NCBI RefSeq assembly: GCF_900637865.1
Contig: NZ_LR134418.1
Span: 124,001 to 188,000 of the forward strand
Length of the DNA: 64,000 bases
Direction of reading: 5' to 3'
DNA from: Legionella adelaidensis
GTDB lineage: Bacteria; Pseudomonadota; Gammaproteobacteria; Legionellales; Legionellaceae
Of this stretch, positions 9,116-19,392 are shown piece by piece. Every line of letters starts with the position of its first letter. Position 1 is the stretch's first letter. A program made the position numbers and the translations under genes. The notes below the pieces were generated by a model, which was not told where the DNA came from, did no database searches, and saw only the letters and a program-made list of their open reading frames with translations.

Positions 9116-10966
9116 TTAGGCATTTTTTTCTTCCAATAACTCCCATCTTTGGTACATCTCTTGCAACGTATTTTCTTTTTCTTCCAAGTCCTTTTTCATT
9201 TCGGTAATTTTTTGTTTATCTTGTTGATAAAAATCAGGATTAGCCATTTTAATATGAAGATCAGAAACCACAGCTTCTAAAGCTTCGATTTCTTGGGGTA
9301 ATAACGTTAGCTCTCTTTGCTCCTTAAAACTCATTTTATTGGTGTTGCTGGTACGTTTTGGAGCAACTGTCGTGGTTGCTTGTTGGTTTTTTTGTTTTTG
9401 CAAACATTGATAATCCCGATATCCGCCAATGTATTCTTTAAATACGCCCTGACCTTCATACACTAGAACACTGCTTACAACTTGGTCAATAAAAGCACGA
9501 TCATGGCTAATTAACAGGAGGGTTCCTGGATAGTCAACGAGCATTTCTTCTAACAACTCCAGCGTTTCAATGTCCAGATCATTAGTAGGCTCATCCATTA
9601 CCAAAAAATTGGCAGGCTTTGCAAATAGTTTGGCTAAAAGTAAACGGTTGCGCTCACCACCTGAAAGGGAACTCACTGGTTGATTAAACGTTTCAGGTCT
9701 AAATAAAAATTCTCGTAAATAAGAAGCTACATGTTTGGACTTTCCATTGATAACCACATGGTCAGCCCCCTCAGCGACATTAGCCATCACCGTATCTTGT
9801 TCATTAAGCTGCCTTCTTAATTGATCAAAATAAGCAATGCTTAAAGAAGTACCTTGGCGAACTTTACCCGAATCGGGAGTTAACTCTCCTAAAAGGAGCC
9901 TTACCAAGGTGGTTTTTCCACAACCATTAGGGCCAATAATCCCTACTTTGTCCCCTTTCGTTAGCAAAAAAGAAAAGTCACGAATGATTTCTTTATTTTG
10001 TATAGAAAAATTGACATTTTCTGCCTGAATAACAATATTCCCCGAACGAGAGACCTCTAATTCAAAGGATTTCACCTTGCCAATCTCCTGGCGTCTAAGC
10101 TGAAATGCTTCGCGCATTTTTTTTAAAGCACGTACCCTACCTTCATTGCGCGTTCTTCTGGCTTTTATACCCGTTCTAATCCAAACCTCTTCTTCACTTA
10201 AACGCTTGTCAAATAAAGCATTCTCTTTTTGCTCACTCAAACGTCTCGCTTCCCGTCTTTCTAAAAATTTTTCATAGTCGCCTTCATAGTGAAATAACTT
10301 ACCGCGATCGATTTCAACAATGCTGGAAGCCACCGCATTTAAAAAACTGCGATCATGCGTAACTACTACTATACTCCCCGGGTAGGATTTTAAATAAGAC
10401 TCTAACCATTCGATGGCATTAAGGTCCAAATGGTTAGTGGGTTCATCAAGCAATAACAACGTAGGCTCAGATATTAGGGCGGCTGCCAGGAGAACGCGTC
10501 TTTTCATGCCGCCGGAGATAGCATTCATTTTGGCGTCTTTATCAATACCCAAGCGGCTAGCCATTACGTCTACCTTGGGTAAAAGATCCCAAGCTTGATA
10601 ATGATCTATTTTTTGTTGAAAAATAGCCTGCTGCTCCAGATTTTCACTATGAGTGGCTTGATAGAACTGTGCTAAACACTCTCCTTTTTCACCTAGATCT
10701 TTAACCAAAAAGTGATAAACGCTCTCATTTTCCTCTACAGGAACCTCTTGCGCCAAACCTGCCACGCGAAGACCTGCTATTTTTTGCAAGTGGCCGCTAT
10801 CCGGTAAATATTCTCCCTGAAGGATTTTTAATAATGTCGACTTTCCAGCGCCGTTTCTACCAACTAAAGCAATACGCTCTTTTTCTTGAATTTGCCAACT
10901 TACATTCTCAAGAAGCTGCGTTCCTGCAAGGTTGAAACTAACATTTTGTAAAGCAAATATACTCAT
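9116..10966 (-). CDS. uup: ABC-F family ATPase Uup
   Basis: ABC-F proteins are soluble paired ATPases. Uup is linked to ribosome function and to precise excision of transposons. The 616-aa product has two ABC domains: Walker A GRNGAGKST with signature ISGGMKRR and Walker B LLLLDEPTNHLDL, then Walker A GPNGCGKTT with signature LSGGERNR and FLVMDEPTNDLDIE. The charged linker between them and a C-terminal coiled coil (about 540-616) match Uup rather than EttA. Its start overlaps the ridA stop by one base, so the two are translationally coupled. Confidence 0.93.
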   Translation of the reverse strand: MSIFALQNVSFNLAGTQLLENVSWQIQEKERIALVGRNGAGKSTLLKILQGEYLPDSGHLQKIAGLRVAGLAQEVPVEENESVYHFLVKDLGEKGECLAQFYQATHSENLEQQAIFQQKIDHYQAWDLLPKVDVMASRLGIDKDAKMNAISGGMKRRVLLAAALISEPTLLLLDEPTNHLDLNAIEWLESYLKSYPGSIVVVTHDRSFLNAVASSIVEIDRGKLFHYEGDYEKFLERREARRLSEQKENALFDKRLSEEEVWIRTGIKARRTRNEGRVRALKKMREAFQLRRQEIGKVKSFELEVSRSGNIVIQAENVNFSIQNKEIIRDFSFLLTKGDKVGIIGPNGCGKTTLVRLLLGELTPDSGKVRQGTSLSIAYFDQLRRQLNEQDTVMANVAEGADHVVINGKSKHVASYLREFLFRPETFNQPVSSLSGGERNRLLLAKLFAKPANFLVMDEPTNDLDIETLELLEEMLVDYPGTLLLISHDRAFIDQVVSSVLVYEGQGVFKEYIGGYRDYQCLQKQKNQQATTTVAPKRTSNTNKMSFKEQRELTLLPQEIEALEAVVSDLHIKMANPDFYQQDKQKITEMKKDLEEKENTLQEMYQRWELLEEKNA

Positions 10967-11355
10967 TATTGTACTTTATTTTCCAGTACCATAATGGCAT
11001 CCATTTCCACTTGCGCCCCACGGGGTAAAGCACTTACTCCAATAGCAGCTCTAGCGGGAAAAGGCTCATGAAAATAGCGTGACATCGCTTCGTTAATTAA
11101 AGGGAAATGATTGAGATCTACCAAATACACCGTTAACTTTACAATATTACGCATACTTCCACCCGCAGCTTCGCAGACAGCAGCCAGATTTTCTAAAACT
11201 TGCGTAATTTGTAATCGAATTTCTTCACTACATATTTGCATAGTAGTTGGATCCAGGGGAATTTGTCCTGAAATATAAACGGTATTACCTGTCCGAATTG
11301 CTTGGCTATAAGTACCAATTGCCGCTGGGGCGAGTTCTGTGTGTATGGGGTGCAT
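10966..11355 (-). CDS. ridA: RidA family enamine/imine deaminase
   Basis: RidA hydrolyses reactive enamine/imine intermediates such as 2-aminoacrylate made by PLP enzymes. The 129-aa product has the family's length and key elements: IGTYSQAI near the N-terminus, [10 protein letters not shown], and the C-terminal block [20 protein letters not shown] that carries the conserved catalytic arginine and the family signature. It starts 2 nt after spoT and runs into uup. The spoT-ridA pairing is seen in many gammaproteobacteria. Confidence 0.95.
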   Translation of the reverse strand: MHPIHTELAPAAIGTYSQAIRTGNTVYISGQIPLDPTTMQICSEEIRLQITQVLENLAAVCEAAGGSMRNIVKLTVYLVDLNHFPLINEAMSRYFHEPFPARAAIGVSALPRGAQVEMDAIMVLENKVQ

Positions 11356-11357
11356 TT

Positions 11358-13481
11358 TTATTCTCCCTGTTTTTTGCGATAAAGCCGCAGGACCATTTTA
11401 TTCGCACGTAATCTTCTCATGACCTTGGCTAAATGCGTTCGGTTTAAAACACTGAGTGAAAAAGTAACCGCGTTATGTCTACCATCGCGGGGATCCACAT
11501 TTATATTACCAATATTCGATTCTGCTTCGGAAATAGCGGTAGCTAACGCAGCTAATACACCACGTTGATTCTCTACCTCGACCGTTATATCTACCCAGAA
11601 CTCCCCTTGAACATCTTCATCCCAACGTAAAGAAATAAATTGCTCGGGATTAACTCGTGCTTTGTTAATGGTATTACAATCACTGGCGTGAACTAAAATT
11701 CCTCTACCCTGTTGGAATCTTCCAACAATATTATCACCAGGAATAGGTTGGCAACATTCAGCAAAATGCACCACCATCCCTTCCGTTCCCTTAATCGCTA
11801 AAGGCCTGTTGTTAGCAGTTTTAATTAGGTCCCCACTTTCTTGTGCAACCACCAAGCGCTTGGCTATAACCATAGGCATTTGATTGCCTATACCAATAGC
11901 ATATAAAAGATCCTCCAAGGCTTTGTAATTTAAATCGTGCAATAAAGCTTGTATGGATTCACTGGGAGTCTTGGTAAAATCACTTGCCAATTCGGCAAAT
12001 GCTTGCTCCAATAAACGTTTACCCAAAGCAATAGACTCTGCGTGCTGTTGCGTTTTTAAGAAATTGCGGATGTTACTTCGAGCTTTCCCTGTGACCACAA
12101 AATTTAACCACGAGGGATTAGGATGAGCACCTGGTGCCGTAATAATTTCAACTGTTTGTCCATTTGTTAATGGAATACTAAGAGGGACAAGACGCCTATT
12201 CACTTTAGCCGCAACACAACTATTCCCTACTCCCGAATGCACCGTATAGGCAAAATCCACCGGGGTGGCCCCTTTGGGCAACTCCATAATATGGCCTTTA
12301 GGGGTAAAAACATATACTTCGTCCGGGAAGAGGTCAATTTTTACGTTTTCAATAAATTCGAGAGAATCACCCGTGGAGCGTTGCATTTCCAGCAAACGCT
12401 GTACCCATTCACGCGCACGCAGTTGCGCTTCGTTCACTTCAAGGCCAGAAGACTTGTAAATCCAATGAGCCGCGACACCATTTTCAGCTACGTTATCCAT
12501 ATCACGCGTTCTGATTTGCACTTCAAGGGGAACACCATAAGGACCAAATAAAGTGGTATGTAAGGATTGATAGCCATTAACCTTTGGAATGCCAATATAA
12601 TCTTTAAATCGCTGAGGGACTGGTTTATATGTTTGGTGTAAAGCACCCAAAACTCTATAACAGGAATCAATATCTTCGGTAATTACGCGAAAAGCAAATA
12701 CATCGGTAATTTCAGCAAAAGATGCTTTTTTTAAGCGCATTTTCCGGTAAATACTGTACAAATGCTTTTCTCGGCCCAAAACATGCTCGTAAGGAATTTT
12801 TAAAGCCTCTAAAGCATTTTTTAAGTCTTTTTCTATTTTTTGGGTTAATTCACTACGATTACCACGCGATTTTTCTACGGCAGACTTAATTGCACAATAA
12901 CGCATAGGATAAAGTGCTTTGAAACCCAAATCCTCCAATCCTGTGTATATGGAATGCATTCCCAAACGATTGGCAATAGGAGCGTATATTTCTAAAGTTT
13001 CAATAGCAATACGTTTTTTTTTTGCTGCGGGTAACACACCAAGGGTACGCATGTTATGGAGTCGATCGGCTAACTTAACAATGATAACGCGGATATCTTT
13101 CACCATAGCTAAAACCATCTTGCGAAAGTTTTCAGCTTGGGCTTCTGCGCGTGATTCAAATTTAATCTTGGTAAGCTTGGTAACTCCATCCACAAGAGCA
13201 GTTATATCTTCACCAAATTGTTCAACAAGATCGCTTTTACTTATATTGGTGTCTTCTACCACATCATGGAGAAGAGTGGCCATGATAGTTTGGTAATCAA
13301 GCCGCATATGGGCAAGAATAAGAGCAGCGGCCACTGGATGAGTTAAATAAGGTTCGCCTGATCGGCGCATTTGACCCTGGTGTGCTTTCTCAGCCACCAG
13401 ATATGCTTTGTGACATTCTTCAATATGCTCAGGTTTTAAATATAACTTTAATTCCTCATGCAGTTCCTTAAAATGATCCAC
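11358..13481 (-). CDS. spoT: Bifunctional (p)ppGpp synthetase/hydrolase SpoT
   Basis: SpoT makes and degrades the alarmone (p)ppGpp. In Legionella it couples fatty-acid and nutrient starvation to the transmissive phase. The 707-aa product has an intact HD hydrolase domain (about 30-170, with the HDVVEDT motif), a RelA/SpoT synthetase domain (about 230-350, with [10 protein letters not shown] and GYQSLHTT), a TGS domain (about 390-450, [15 protein letters not shown]) and a C-terminal ACT domain (about 630-700). The HD motif separates it from RelA. It lies downstream of rpoZ (34-nt gap), the usual gmk-rpoZ-spoT neighbourhood. Confidence 0.96.
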   Translation of the reverse strand: MDHFKELHEELKLYLKPEHIEECHKAYLVAEKAHQGQMRRSGEPYLTHPVAAALILAHMRLDYQTIMATLLHDVVEDTNISKSDLVEQFGEDITALVDGVTKLTKIKFESRAEAQAENFRKMVLAMVKDIRVIIVKLADRLHNMRTLGVLPAAKKKRIAIETLEIYAPIANRLGMHSIYTGLEDLGFKALYPMRYCAIKSAVEKSRGNRSELTQKIEKDLKNALEALKIPYEHVLGREKHLYSIYRKMRLKKASFAEITDVFAFRVITEDIDSCYRVLGALHQTYKPVPQRFKDYIGIPKVNGYQSLHTTLFGPYGVPLEVQIRTRDMDNVAENGVAAHWIYKSSGLEVNEAQLRAREWVQRLLEMQRSTGDSLEFIENVKIDLFPDEVYVFTPKGHIMELPKGATPVDFAYTVHSGVGNSCVAAKVNRRLVPLSIPLTNGQTVEIITAPGAHPNPSWLNFVVTGKARSNIRNFLKTQQHAESIALGKRLLEQAFAELASDFTKTPSESIQALLHDLNYKALEDLLYAIGIGNQMPMVIAKRLVVAQESGDLIKTANNRPLAIKGTEGMVVHFAECCQPIPGDNIVGRFQQGRGILVHASDCNTINKARVNPEQFISLRWDEDVQGEFWVDITVEVENQRGVLAALATAISEAESNIGNINVDPRDGRHNAVTFSLSVLNRTHLAKVMRRLRANKMVLRLYRKKQGE

Positions 13482-13515
13482 GCTCTCACCCTAGCGTTTA
13501 ACTAACAATAAATAA

Positions 13516-13719
13516 TTAGTCTTTTTCTAATATATCTTTTTCAACTAAACCTTCAGCAATTTCGCGTAAAGCAACTACTGTGGGCTTGTCGTTTTCCCAT
13601 TCAACCATAGGTTGTGCACCCCGAACCGCGATTTGGCGGGCGCGTTTAGCCGCAACCATAACCAATTCAAAACGATTCTCAACGTGCTCCAAGCAATCTT
13701 CAACAGTTACACGTGCCAT
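13516..13719 (-). CDS. rpoZ: RNA polymerase omega subunit
   Basis: Omega helps assemble RNA polymerase and forms part of a ppGpp binding site. The 67-aa product begins [20 protein letters not shown] and contains AAKRARQI, the classic omega pattern. It is shorter than E. coli omega (91 aa) at the C-terminal end, which is common. It lies just upstream of spoT. AAGGTGAAATT directly before the ATG serves as the ribosome site. Confidence 0.95.
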   Translation of the reverse strand: MARVTVEDCLEHVENRFELVMVAAKRARQIAVRGAQPMVEWENDKPTVVALREIAEGLVEKDILEKD

Positions 13720-13738
13720 AATTTCACCTTAAATAGTA

Positions 13739-13767
13739 ATTATAGAATAGTTGTTACCCTTTATGAA
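13739..13767 (-). promoter_or_regulatory. Sigma70-type promoter of rpoZ-spoT
   Basis: The minus strand has a perfect TATAAT (13739-13744) and TTCATA (13762-13767) with a 17-nt spacer. It would give a leader of only about 12 nt before the rpoZ ATG. The -35 box matches 4 of 6. Confidence 0.6.
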
Positions 13768-13843
13768 TAAAATCACCTCAGAAGTAAACAACGCACGTCA
13801 TTGCTCACAATGACAATACAAAATACTTAAAAAACTTATTATT

Positions 13844-14473
13844 TTACTCTGCTCCCAAAAGGAAAGAAAGCAGTTTTTGTTGCTTTATACTTTGTTTTTC
13901 GATCTTTAGGCGAGTAGCAACCACTATTGCTTCTAACTCAGCAGCCGCTTTTTCAAAATGATCATTCACAATAAGGTAATCAAATTCGGGATAATGACTC
14001 ATTTCATCTTGCGCTTTCTGCATACGGGAGTGGATAATTTCTTCTTTATCACGCTGCCTCATTTGCAAACGGGTTTTTAATTCTGTTAAAGATGGCGGTA
14101 TAACAAAAATACCCACAGCATCGGTAAAAATTCTTTTAATTTGCTGAGCACCTTGCCAATCTATATCTAATACGACATCTATACCTGCTTTTAACCGCTC
14201 ATTAATTTGTGCTTTTGACGTACCGTAATAATGATTAAACACTAAAGCATGCTCGATAAATTCATTATTGTTAATCATCTGAAAAAATTCGGTCTGATCA
14301 ATAAAGAAGTAATTAATGCCGTTTTCCTCACCTGCTCTTTTATCACGCGTGGTATGTGAAATAGAGACTTCAATATTAGCTAAATTTTTTACCAAAGCTC
14401 TTACCAGACTGGTTTTCCCTCCTCCAGAAGGCGCGGCAACAATGAATAAAGTACCTTGATCTTGATTAACCAT
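13844..14473 (-). CDS. gmk: Guanylate kinase
   Basis: This enzyme phosphorylates GMP/dGMP to GDP/dGDP using ATP and feeds GTP and (p)ppGpp synthesis. The 209-aa product has the P-loop [14 protein letters not shown] (about 13-26), the GMP-binding segment [19 protein letters not shown] and the [10 protein letters not shown] motif. The length is standard. It starts 3 nt after the yicC stop, so yicC-gmk form one unit. A 124-bp gap with the rpoZ promoter separates it from rpoZ. Confidence 0.96.
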   Translation of the reverse strand: MVNQDQGTLFIVAAPSGGGKTSLVRALVKNLANIEVSISHTTRDKRAGEENGINYFFIDQTEFFQMINNNEFIEHALVFNHYYGTSKAQINERLKAGIDVVLDIDWQGAQQIKRIFTDAVGIFVIPPSLTELKTRLQMRQRDKEEIIHSRMQKAQDEMSHYPEFDYLIVNDHFEKAAAELEAIVVATRLKIEKQSIKQQKLLSFLLGAE

Positions 14474-14476
14474 TTT

Positions 14477-15340
14477 TTACTCGATATTTTGTATTTGCTC
14501 TCGCATTTGTTCGATTAATACCTTCATGTCTACGGCTGCCTGGATAAGCTCCATAGCGTCTGATTTAGAACTTAAAGTATTCGCCTCCCGGTTTAATTCT
14601 TGCATAAGAAAATCAAGTCGACGCCCCACGGGTTCTTTACTCTCTAAATTACGCTCAACTTCACGGGTATGCAATTCTAAACGATCAATTTCTTCGGTTA
14701 TATCTAATCGCGTTACCATTAAAGCCACTTCCTGTTCTATACGACCTTCTTCTAAATTCATCCCTAAGTTACTAATACGGGCCAGAAACTTACTTTTAAC
14801 TGTTTCAGAAAGATTATTAATATTTGCGCGTAAGGTATGAATAATATCTTTTAAACGAACAATTCTTTTAAGAATATATTCCTTAAGCTGGGTACCTTCA
14901 CGCAACCGCGCGTTTTGTAATTCTTGTATAGCTTCTTTAAATGACTTTTCTACCTGGATGGCCAAGGCCTCAATATTTGGCTCGGAAACTGCCACAATCC
15001 CTGGCCATTGCAATAATTTACCTACAGTTAAATCATTTGCTAATTGATGCTCCCCAGCAATTTTTTCGGCAGTTTCCATCAAAGAATTAATAAGCGTGTT
15101 ATTGACAACCATAGTTGAGCCATCAGTTACTTCGCTGAATTTTAACTGGCATTCAAGCTTACCGCGCTGAATCTCACCTCTTAATAAAGAACGCAAACTC
15201 GATTCCAGGAAACGAAAACTTTCCGGTAAACGAAAAAAAACATCAAGGTAACGTTGATTAACGGAACGAATTTCCCAGCATAATATGCCTTCGGGTGTTT
15301 CAAGTTGCACGCGAGAAAATGCGGTCATGCTGTAGGTCAT
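14477..15340 (-). CDS. yicC: YicC family endoribonuclease
   Basis: YicC-type proteins are conserved RNA-binding endoribonucleases linked to small-RNA turnover. The 287-aa product begins MTYSMTAFSRVQ, has EIRSVNQRYLDVFFRLPESFR in the N-terminal domain and ends in the helical C-terminal domain with VGRRLDFLMQELNREANTL and SKSDAMELIQAAVDMK, all family hallmarks. It is upstream of gmk and divergent from rph across 150 bp. The yicC-rph pairing is common in proteobacteria. Confidence 0.93.
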   Translation of the reverse strand: MTYSMTAFSRVQLETPEGILCWEIRSVNQRYLDVFFRLPESFRFLESSLRSLLRGEIQRGKLECQLKFSEVTDGSTMVVNNTLINSLMETAEKIAGEHQLANDLTVGKLLQWPGIVAVSEPNIEALAIQVEKSFKEAIQELQNARLREGTQLKEYILKRIVRLKDIIHTLRANINNLSETVKSKFLARISNLGMNLEEGRIEQEVALMVTRLDITEEIDRLELHTREVERNLESKEPVGRRLDFLMQELNREANTLSSKSDAMELIQAAVDMKVLIEQMREQIQNIE

Positions 15341-15490
15341 TTTTTGATCCAGATAAAGAAATTTGCGCGACTATAGCGCAAAATTGAGAAAATTTAAAAC
15401 TTCCTCATCATTTTTGCTAACAGCAAAAGAAAGTTTCCTTCAATATAAAATCAGATATAATTACTCATTTTTTGTCGAGGATTTTACCCC

Positions 15491-16198
15491 ATGCGTCCCA
15501 GTAATCGCGAAGCCAATCAATTAAGACCGATTAAAATTACCAGAAATTACACCCAGCATGCAGAGGGGGCTGTACTTGTAGAGTTTGGTAATACGCGGGT
15601 TTTATGTACTGCATCTGTTCTTGAAGGGGTACCACGTTTTCTAAAAGGTAAAAATCAAGGATGGATAACTGCCGAATATGGGATGCTTCCCCGGGCTACA
15701 CATAGTCGAACAGATAGAGAAGCAAGTAAAGGAAAGCAAGGGGGCAGAACATTAGAAATCCAACGTTTAATCGGCCGCTCTTTGCGCACTTGCGTAGACT
15801 TAAAGCTACTCGGAGAAAATACCATAACTCTGGATTGTGATGTCATTCAAGCCGATGGAGGAACCCGTACTGCAGCCATTACCGGTGCTTGTGTGGCTAT
15901 GAAAGATGCCGTGGACTGGATGATCGCACGTGAAAAAATTCGCAAAAAACCCACTTTTAATTATGTGTCTGCGGTTTCAGTAGGCATTTACCGCGGTCAA
16001 GCAGTACTAGATTTAGACTATGCCGAAGATGTCCTGGCCGAAACGGATATGAATGTTGTGATGAATGAAGAAGGACATTTTATTGAGGTGCAAGGAACAG
16101 CCGAAGACAGAAGTTTTACCCGTGCACAATTAAATGAAATGCTAGGCTTGGCGGAAGCGGGTATCGTTGAACTAATTAACATTCAAAAAAGTGCATAA
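15491..16198 (+). CDS. rph: Ribonuclease PH
   Basis: RNase PH is a phosphorolytic 3'-5' exoribonuclease that trims tRNA precursors. The 235-aa product has the family start [16 protein letters not shown], the [20 protein letters not shown] region, the [16 protein letters not shown] substrate motif, and the active-site part [19 protein letters not shown]. The length is normal and the gene looks intact. A TATAAT at 15456-15461 may be its -10 box, with no good -35. A palindromic repeat follows the gene. Confidence 0.97.
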   Translation: MRPSNREANQLRPIKITRNYTQHAEGAVLVEFGNTRVLCTASVLEGVPRFLKGKNQGWITAEYGMLPRATHSRTDREASKGKQGGRTLEIQRLIGRSLRTCVDLKLLGENTITLDCDVIQADGGTRTAAITGACVAMKDAVDWMIAREKIRKKPTFNYVSAVSVGIYRGQAVLDLDYAEDVLAETDMNVVMNEEGHFIEVQGTAEDRSFTRAQLNEMLGLAEAGIVELINIQKSA

Positions 16199-16251
16199 GA
16201 TATATTTTTTAGGTCAATCTTTCTAATACAATCGTATAGCCTGTTTCTTTA

Positions 16252-16321
16252 TGTAGGTTGGGCCGCGAGGCCCAACAAGCGATGTTGGAAAAAATTATTG
16301 GGCCTCGCGGCCCAACCTACA
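16252..16321. repeat. Dispersed palindromic repeat, copy b (rph-pilT)
   Basis: This is a near-perfect inverted repeat. The left arm TGTAGGTTGGGCCGCGAGGC starts at 16252, the complementary right arm ends at 16321, and about 22 nt lie between. It sits between convergent rph and pilT and touches the pilT stop codon at 16322. The folded RNA would be a very stable hairpin on either strand, so it may end both transcripts. Confidence 0.85.
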
Positions 16322-17356
16322 TTAAAATAATGATTTGTTAAACGCCACATCCCGGGCAGTATTTTTAGTGATCATATTCGCATTGACTAACTGAGCCAAA
16401 TGTTGGTCTAACGTCATCATTCCTTGCGCTTGTCCTGTCTGAATTGCAGAGTACATTTGCGCAACTTTATCCTCACGAATTAAATTTCGGATGGCAGCGT
16501 TGCAAATCATAATCTCCAACGCAGCAACGCGGCCTCCACCGACTTTTTTTAATAGAGTTTGTGCAATCACTGCTTGCAAGGATTCTGACAACATAGAACG
16601 CACCATAGGTTTTTCATCACCGGGGAATACGTCAATAATACGATTAATTGTTTTTGTGGCCGAGTTGGTATGCAAGGTACCAAAAACCAAATGCCCGGTT
16701 TCGGCTGCGGTCATAGCCAAACGAATCGTTTCCAGATCACGTAATTCCCCTACCAGGATTACATCAGGGTCTTCCCGTAAAGCAGAACGTAATGCGGCAT
16801 TAAAACTATAGGTATCCCGATGCACTTCCCTTTGGTTAACTAAACATTTATTACTGTTATGGACAAACTCAATGGGATCTTCAATGGTTAATAAATGGTC
16901 GTAACGGGTAGAATTGATATAGTCGATTATTGCGGCAAGCGTAGTACTTTTACCAGAACCTGTAGGCCCTGTTACCAAAACCATACCCTTGGGATAATTA
17001 GCCATTTCAGTGAAAATAGGTGGTAAATTTAAATCATCCAAGCTTAAAATTTTAGAAGGAATAGTTCTAAATACTGCAGCAGCTCCACGATCCTGATTAA
17101 ATGCATTGACGCGGAATCGAGCCAAATTTGGAATTTCAAAAGAAAAATCCGTTTCCAAATTCTCTTCATATTCCTTGCGTTGTTTATCGTTCATTATGTC
17201 ATAAACGATTTTTAAGACCTCTTTATGTTCTAATGGAGGTACATTAATTTTGCGCAAATCACCATCTACCCTAATCATGGGAGGCATACCAGCAGATAAA
17301 TGGAGGTCGGACGAATTATTTTTTACTGAAAATCCTAATAGTTCCGCAATCTGCAT
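16322..17356 (-). CDS. pilT: Type IV pilus retraction ATPase PilT
   Basis: PilT is a hexameric ATPase that depolymerises type IV pili for twitching and DNA uptake. The 344-aa product has the N-terminal PAS-like domain with DLHLSAGMPPMIRVDGDL, Walker A GPTGSGKS at 130-137, the Asp box with LTIEDPIEF, Walker B EDPDVILVGELRD and the His box AAETGHLVFGTLHT. The length matches PilT. The pilT-yggS-proC-yggT series is usual in gammaproteobacteria; here two other genes lie between pilT and yggS, and pilT points the other way. Confidence 0.96.
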   Translation of the reverse strand: MQIAELLGFSVKNNSSDLHLSAGMPPMIRVDGDLRKINVPPLEHKEVLKIVYDIMNDKQRKEYEENLETDFSFEIPNLARFRVNAFNQDRGAAAVFRTIPSKILSLDDLNLPPIFTEMANYPKGMVLVTGPTGSGKSTTLAAIIDYINSTRYDHLLTIEDPIEFVHNSNKCLVNQREVHRDTYSFNAALRSALREDPDVILVGELRDLETIRLAMTAAETGHLVFGTLHTNSATKTINRIIDVFPGDEKPMVRSMLSESLQAVIAQTLLKKVGGGRVAALEIMICNAAIRNLIREDKVAQMYSAIQTGQAQGMMTLDQHLAQLVNANMITKNTARDVAFNKSLF

Positions 17357-17520
17357 CTATATCTCTGATAAAATAAGAATTTCTGTTTAAAGCGTAGACG
17401 ATTTTTTGGAAAAGTGAAACGCGGCTAAGAAAAAACTTCTACAAAATGCTTTAAAAATTATAAAAAAATGATACATTGATAGACTGTCTCAAAAATGCTG
17501 CATTAATAAGGAGATTAGCA

Positions 17521-17922
17521 ATGGCTCATAAAATATTTGCAAAGAAGCCTGATACGCCCCGCGCTCCCATGCCGCATTTACCGAACGAAAATCTTAAATT
17601 TCTTTCCTCTGTCGCTAATTCTTTCACAGAAAACTCTAAGCATCTAAAAGACACTTTAAAGGTGCTAAAAACAGAAACGCGGCAGATGGAACTTTCTTGC
17701 TTGCGCACAGCTACTGTTATAAATGACGCATACATACATGTAATTAAAAAAATAGAAGAAACTTATAGACAGGCTAAAGGTAACAAAGCTGCGGAACCTA
17801 ACGTGGGACAAACCCTTTCGCTAAAATCTAAAGTATATTTCGGCCTGCCCCATGAGAAGATGTGGGCCAAGATAAATGATTATATTAAACATTTGGCGGA
17901 AAGAGTTGATTTAGCTTTGTGA
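17521..17922 (+). CDS. Orphan 133-aa helical protein, function unknown
   Basis: I do not recognise this protein. It is soluble, lysine-rich and mostly predicted helical (ENLKFLSSVANSFTENSKHL and VINDAYIHVIKKIEETYRQA), with a proline-rich N-terminus (KKPDTPRAPMPHLP) and no membrane segment or signal peptide. The frame opens at 17476, but AGGAG lies 7 nt before the ATG at 17521, so I start there. It lies between divergent pilT and the transporter, a place normally empty in this gene order. It could be a small secreted effector, but nothing in it proves this. Confidence 0.75.
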   Translation: MAHKIFAKKPDTPRAPMPHLPNENLKFLSSVANSFTENSKHLKDTLKVLKTETRQMELSCLRTATVINDAYIHVIKKIEETYRQAKGNKAAEPNVGQTLSLKSKVYFGLPHEKMWAKINDYIKHLAERVDLAL

Positions 17923-18105
17923 CACTTCCTGCTTTTAATGAGTTGACGCTTGTATGCGCCCATTTGAGCCCATATAGGCGTGCAAGGTTACTATACGTAC
18001 TAAATTAGGCTTCGAAGAAGCCAATGCAACACAAATGGATATGTGTGGTAAAAGTTTAGGGATAACATTTCGACTGTTATTTGTATTAGACATGAGGATT
18101 TGCTT

Positions 18106-19392
18106 ATGCCCTCTGAGATAACTTTGGCAACACATGACGTTACTTGCGCAAAGGAACGTAAACAAGACACCCTTTGGGTGCTTAGTCTTTATGGTACCGC
18201 GATTGGTGCGGGAACTTTGTTCTTGCCTATTGATGCCGGCTTGAATGGCTTAGGACCTCTGCTTATATTAGCCTTATTAGCTTTTCCTATGACTTATTTT
18301 TCACATCAAGCATTGTGTAGATTTGTTATTTCTGGCTCAAGGGATGAAAATAATATCACCGATGTTGTGGAAGAACATTTTGGTACCAAAGCGGGTAAAC
18401 TTTTAACCATACTGTATTTCTTCGCTATATTTCCCATCTTGCTATTATACAGCGTAGCAATTACCAATACCGCTGAAAGTTTTCTTGTTAACCAATTAGG
18501 AATGCACGCGCCTCCCCGATTTCTACTGTCTGCCTTATTAATTGCTACCCTCATGGTAGTCGTTCGTTGCGGACAACGTTTTATTTTAAAATCGCTAAGC
18601 CTGTTAGTTTATCCTTTTATCAGCGCCTTAATTTTTCTCTCGCTTTACTTAATTCCACACTGGAATAATGCTTTTTTGCAAACTTCATGGTTGAGCTCAC
18701 AACATCATAACTTCCTAACTACTTTGTGGTTAGCAATCCCTGTCATGGTTTTCTCTTTTAATCATTCCCCTATTATTTCTTCTTTCGCAGTTGAACAAAA
18801 AAAGCGATTTGGAGCAGACGCCGATAGTAAAAGTGCCTGGATTTTAAAACAAAGCCACTTTTTAATGGTAATTACCGTCATGTTTTTTGTTTTTAGCTGC
18901 GTCTTTAGTTTGTCTCCACACGATCTTTTAGAAGCCAAACGGCAAAATATTTCTATTTTGTCTTACCTCGCGAACCACTTTCACACTCCGATAATTGCTT
19001 ATGTAGCTCCTATCATCGCTTTTATTGCTATTGCCAAGTCATTTTTAGGTCATTATTTGGGGGCAAGTGAAGGTCTTGATGGATTGGCCATTAAATTTTG
19101 GCCAGCATTAAAAAAAGAATCCACGAATAAAAGGCAAATTGGCATCGATATTATAGTCATTTCCAGTTGTTGGGTTATTGCAACGATTAATCCCAATATT
19201 TTAAAAATAATTGAAATGTTAGGCGGGCCTATTATTGCCTTAATTTTATTTTTAATGCCAATGTATGCCATAGCTAAAATTCCCGGCTTACAAAAATATA
19301 AAAATAGCGTGGTTAATGGATTTATAACCTCCATTGGTTTAATTGCCTTAACCGCTATTTTTTATGGTATCTGGAGTAGTTTCGTTGGCTAA
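18106..19392 (+). CDS. HAAAP-family amino acid transporter (SdaC/TdcC-like)
   Basis: This is an inner-membrane proton or sodium symporter, probably for serine/threonine or an aromatic amino acid. The 428-aa product has about 11 membrane segments. The first carries TAIGAGTLFLPIDAGLNG, the SdaC/TdcC signature, followed by ALLAFPMTYFSHQALCRFV. The frame opens with a TTG at 18100, but GAGG lies 8 nt before the ATG at 18106. Its 3' end overlaps the yggS start. Substrate cannot be read from sequence; serine is my guess from similarity to SdaC. Confidence 0.88.
   Translation: MPSEITLATHDVTCAKERKQDTLWVLSLYGTAIGAGTLFLPIDAGLNGLGPLLILALLAFPMTYFSHQALCRFVISGSRDENNITDVVEEHFGTKAGKLLTILYFFAIFPILLLYSVAITNTAESFLVNQLGMHAPPRFLLSALLIATLMVVVRCGQRFILKSLSLLVYPFISALIFLSLYLIPHWNNAFLQTSWLSSQHHNFLTTLWLAIPVMVFSFNHSPIISSFAVEQKKRFGADADSKSAWILKQSHFLMVITVMFFVFSCVFSLSPHDLLEAKRQNISILSYLANHFHTPIIAYVAPIIAFIAIAKSFLGHYLGASEGLDGLAIKFWPALKKESTNKRQIGIDIIVISSCWVIATINPNILKIIEMLGGPIIALILFLMPMYAIAKIPGLQKYKNSVVNGFITSIGLIALTAIFYGIWSSFVG

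Noticed and set aside
13780-13830. ACGTCATTGCTCACAATGAC stem between gmk and rpoZ as another copy of the dispersed repeat
   Set aside because: It shares only GTCATT/AATGAC with the family and lacks the CCAACCTAC end; it may be a small unrelated hairpin.
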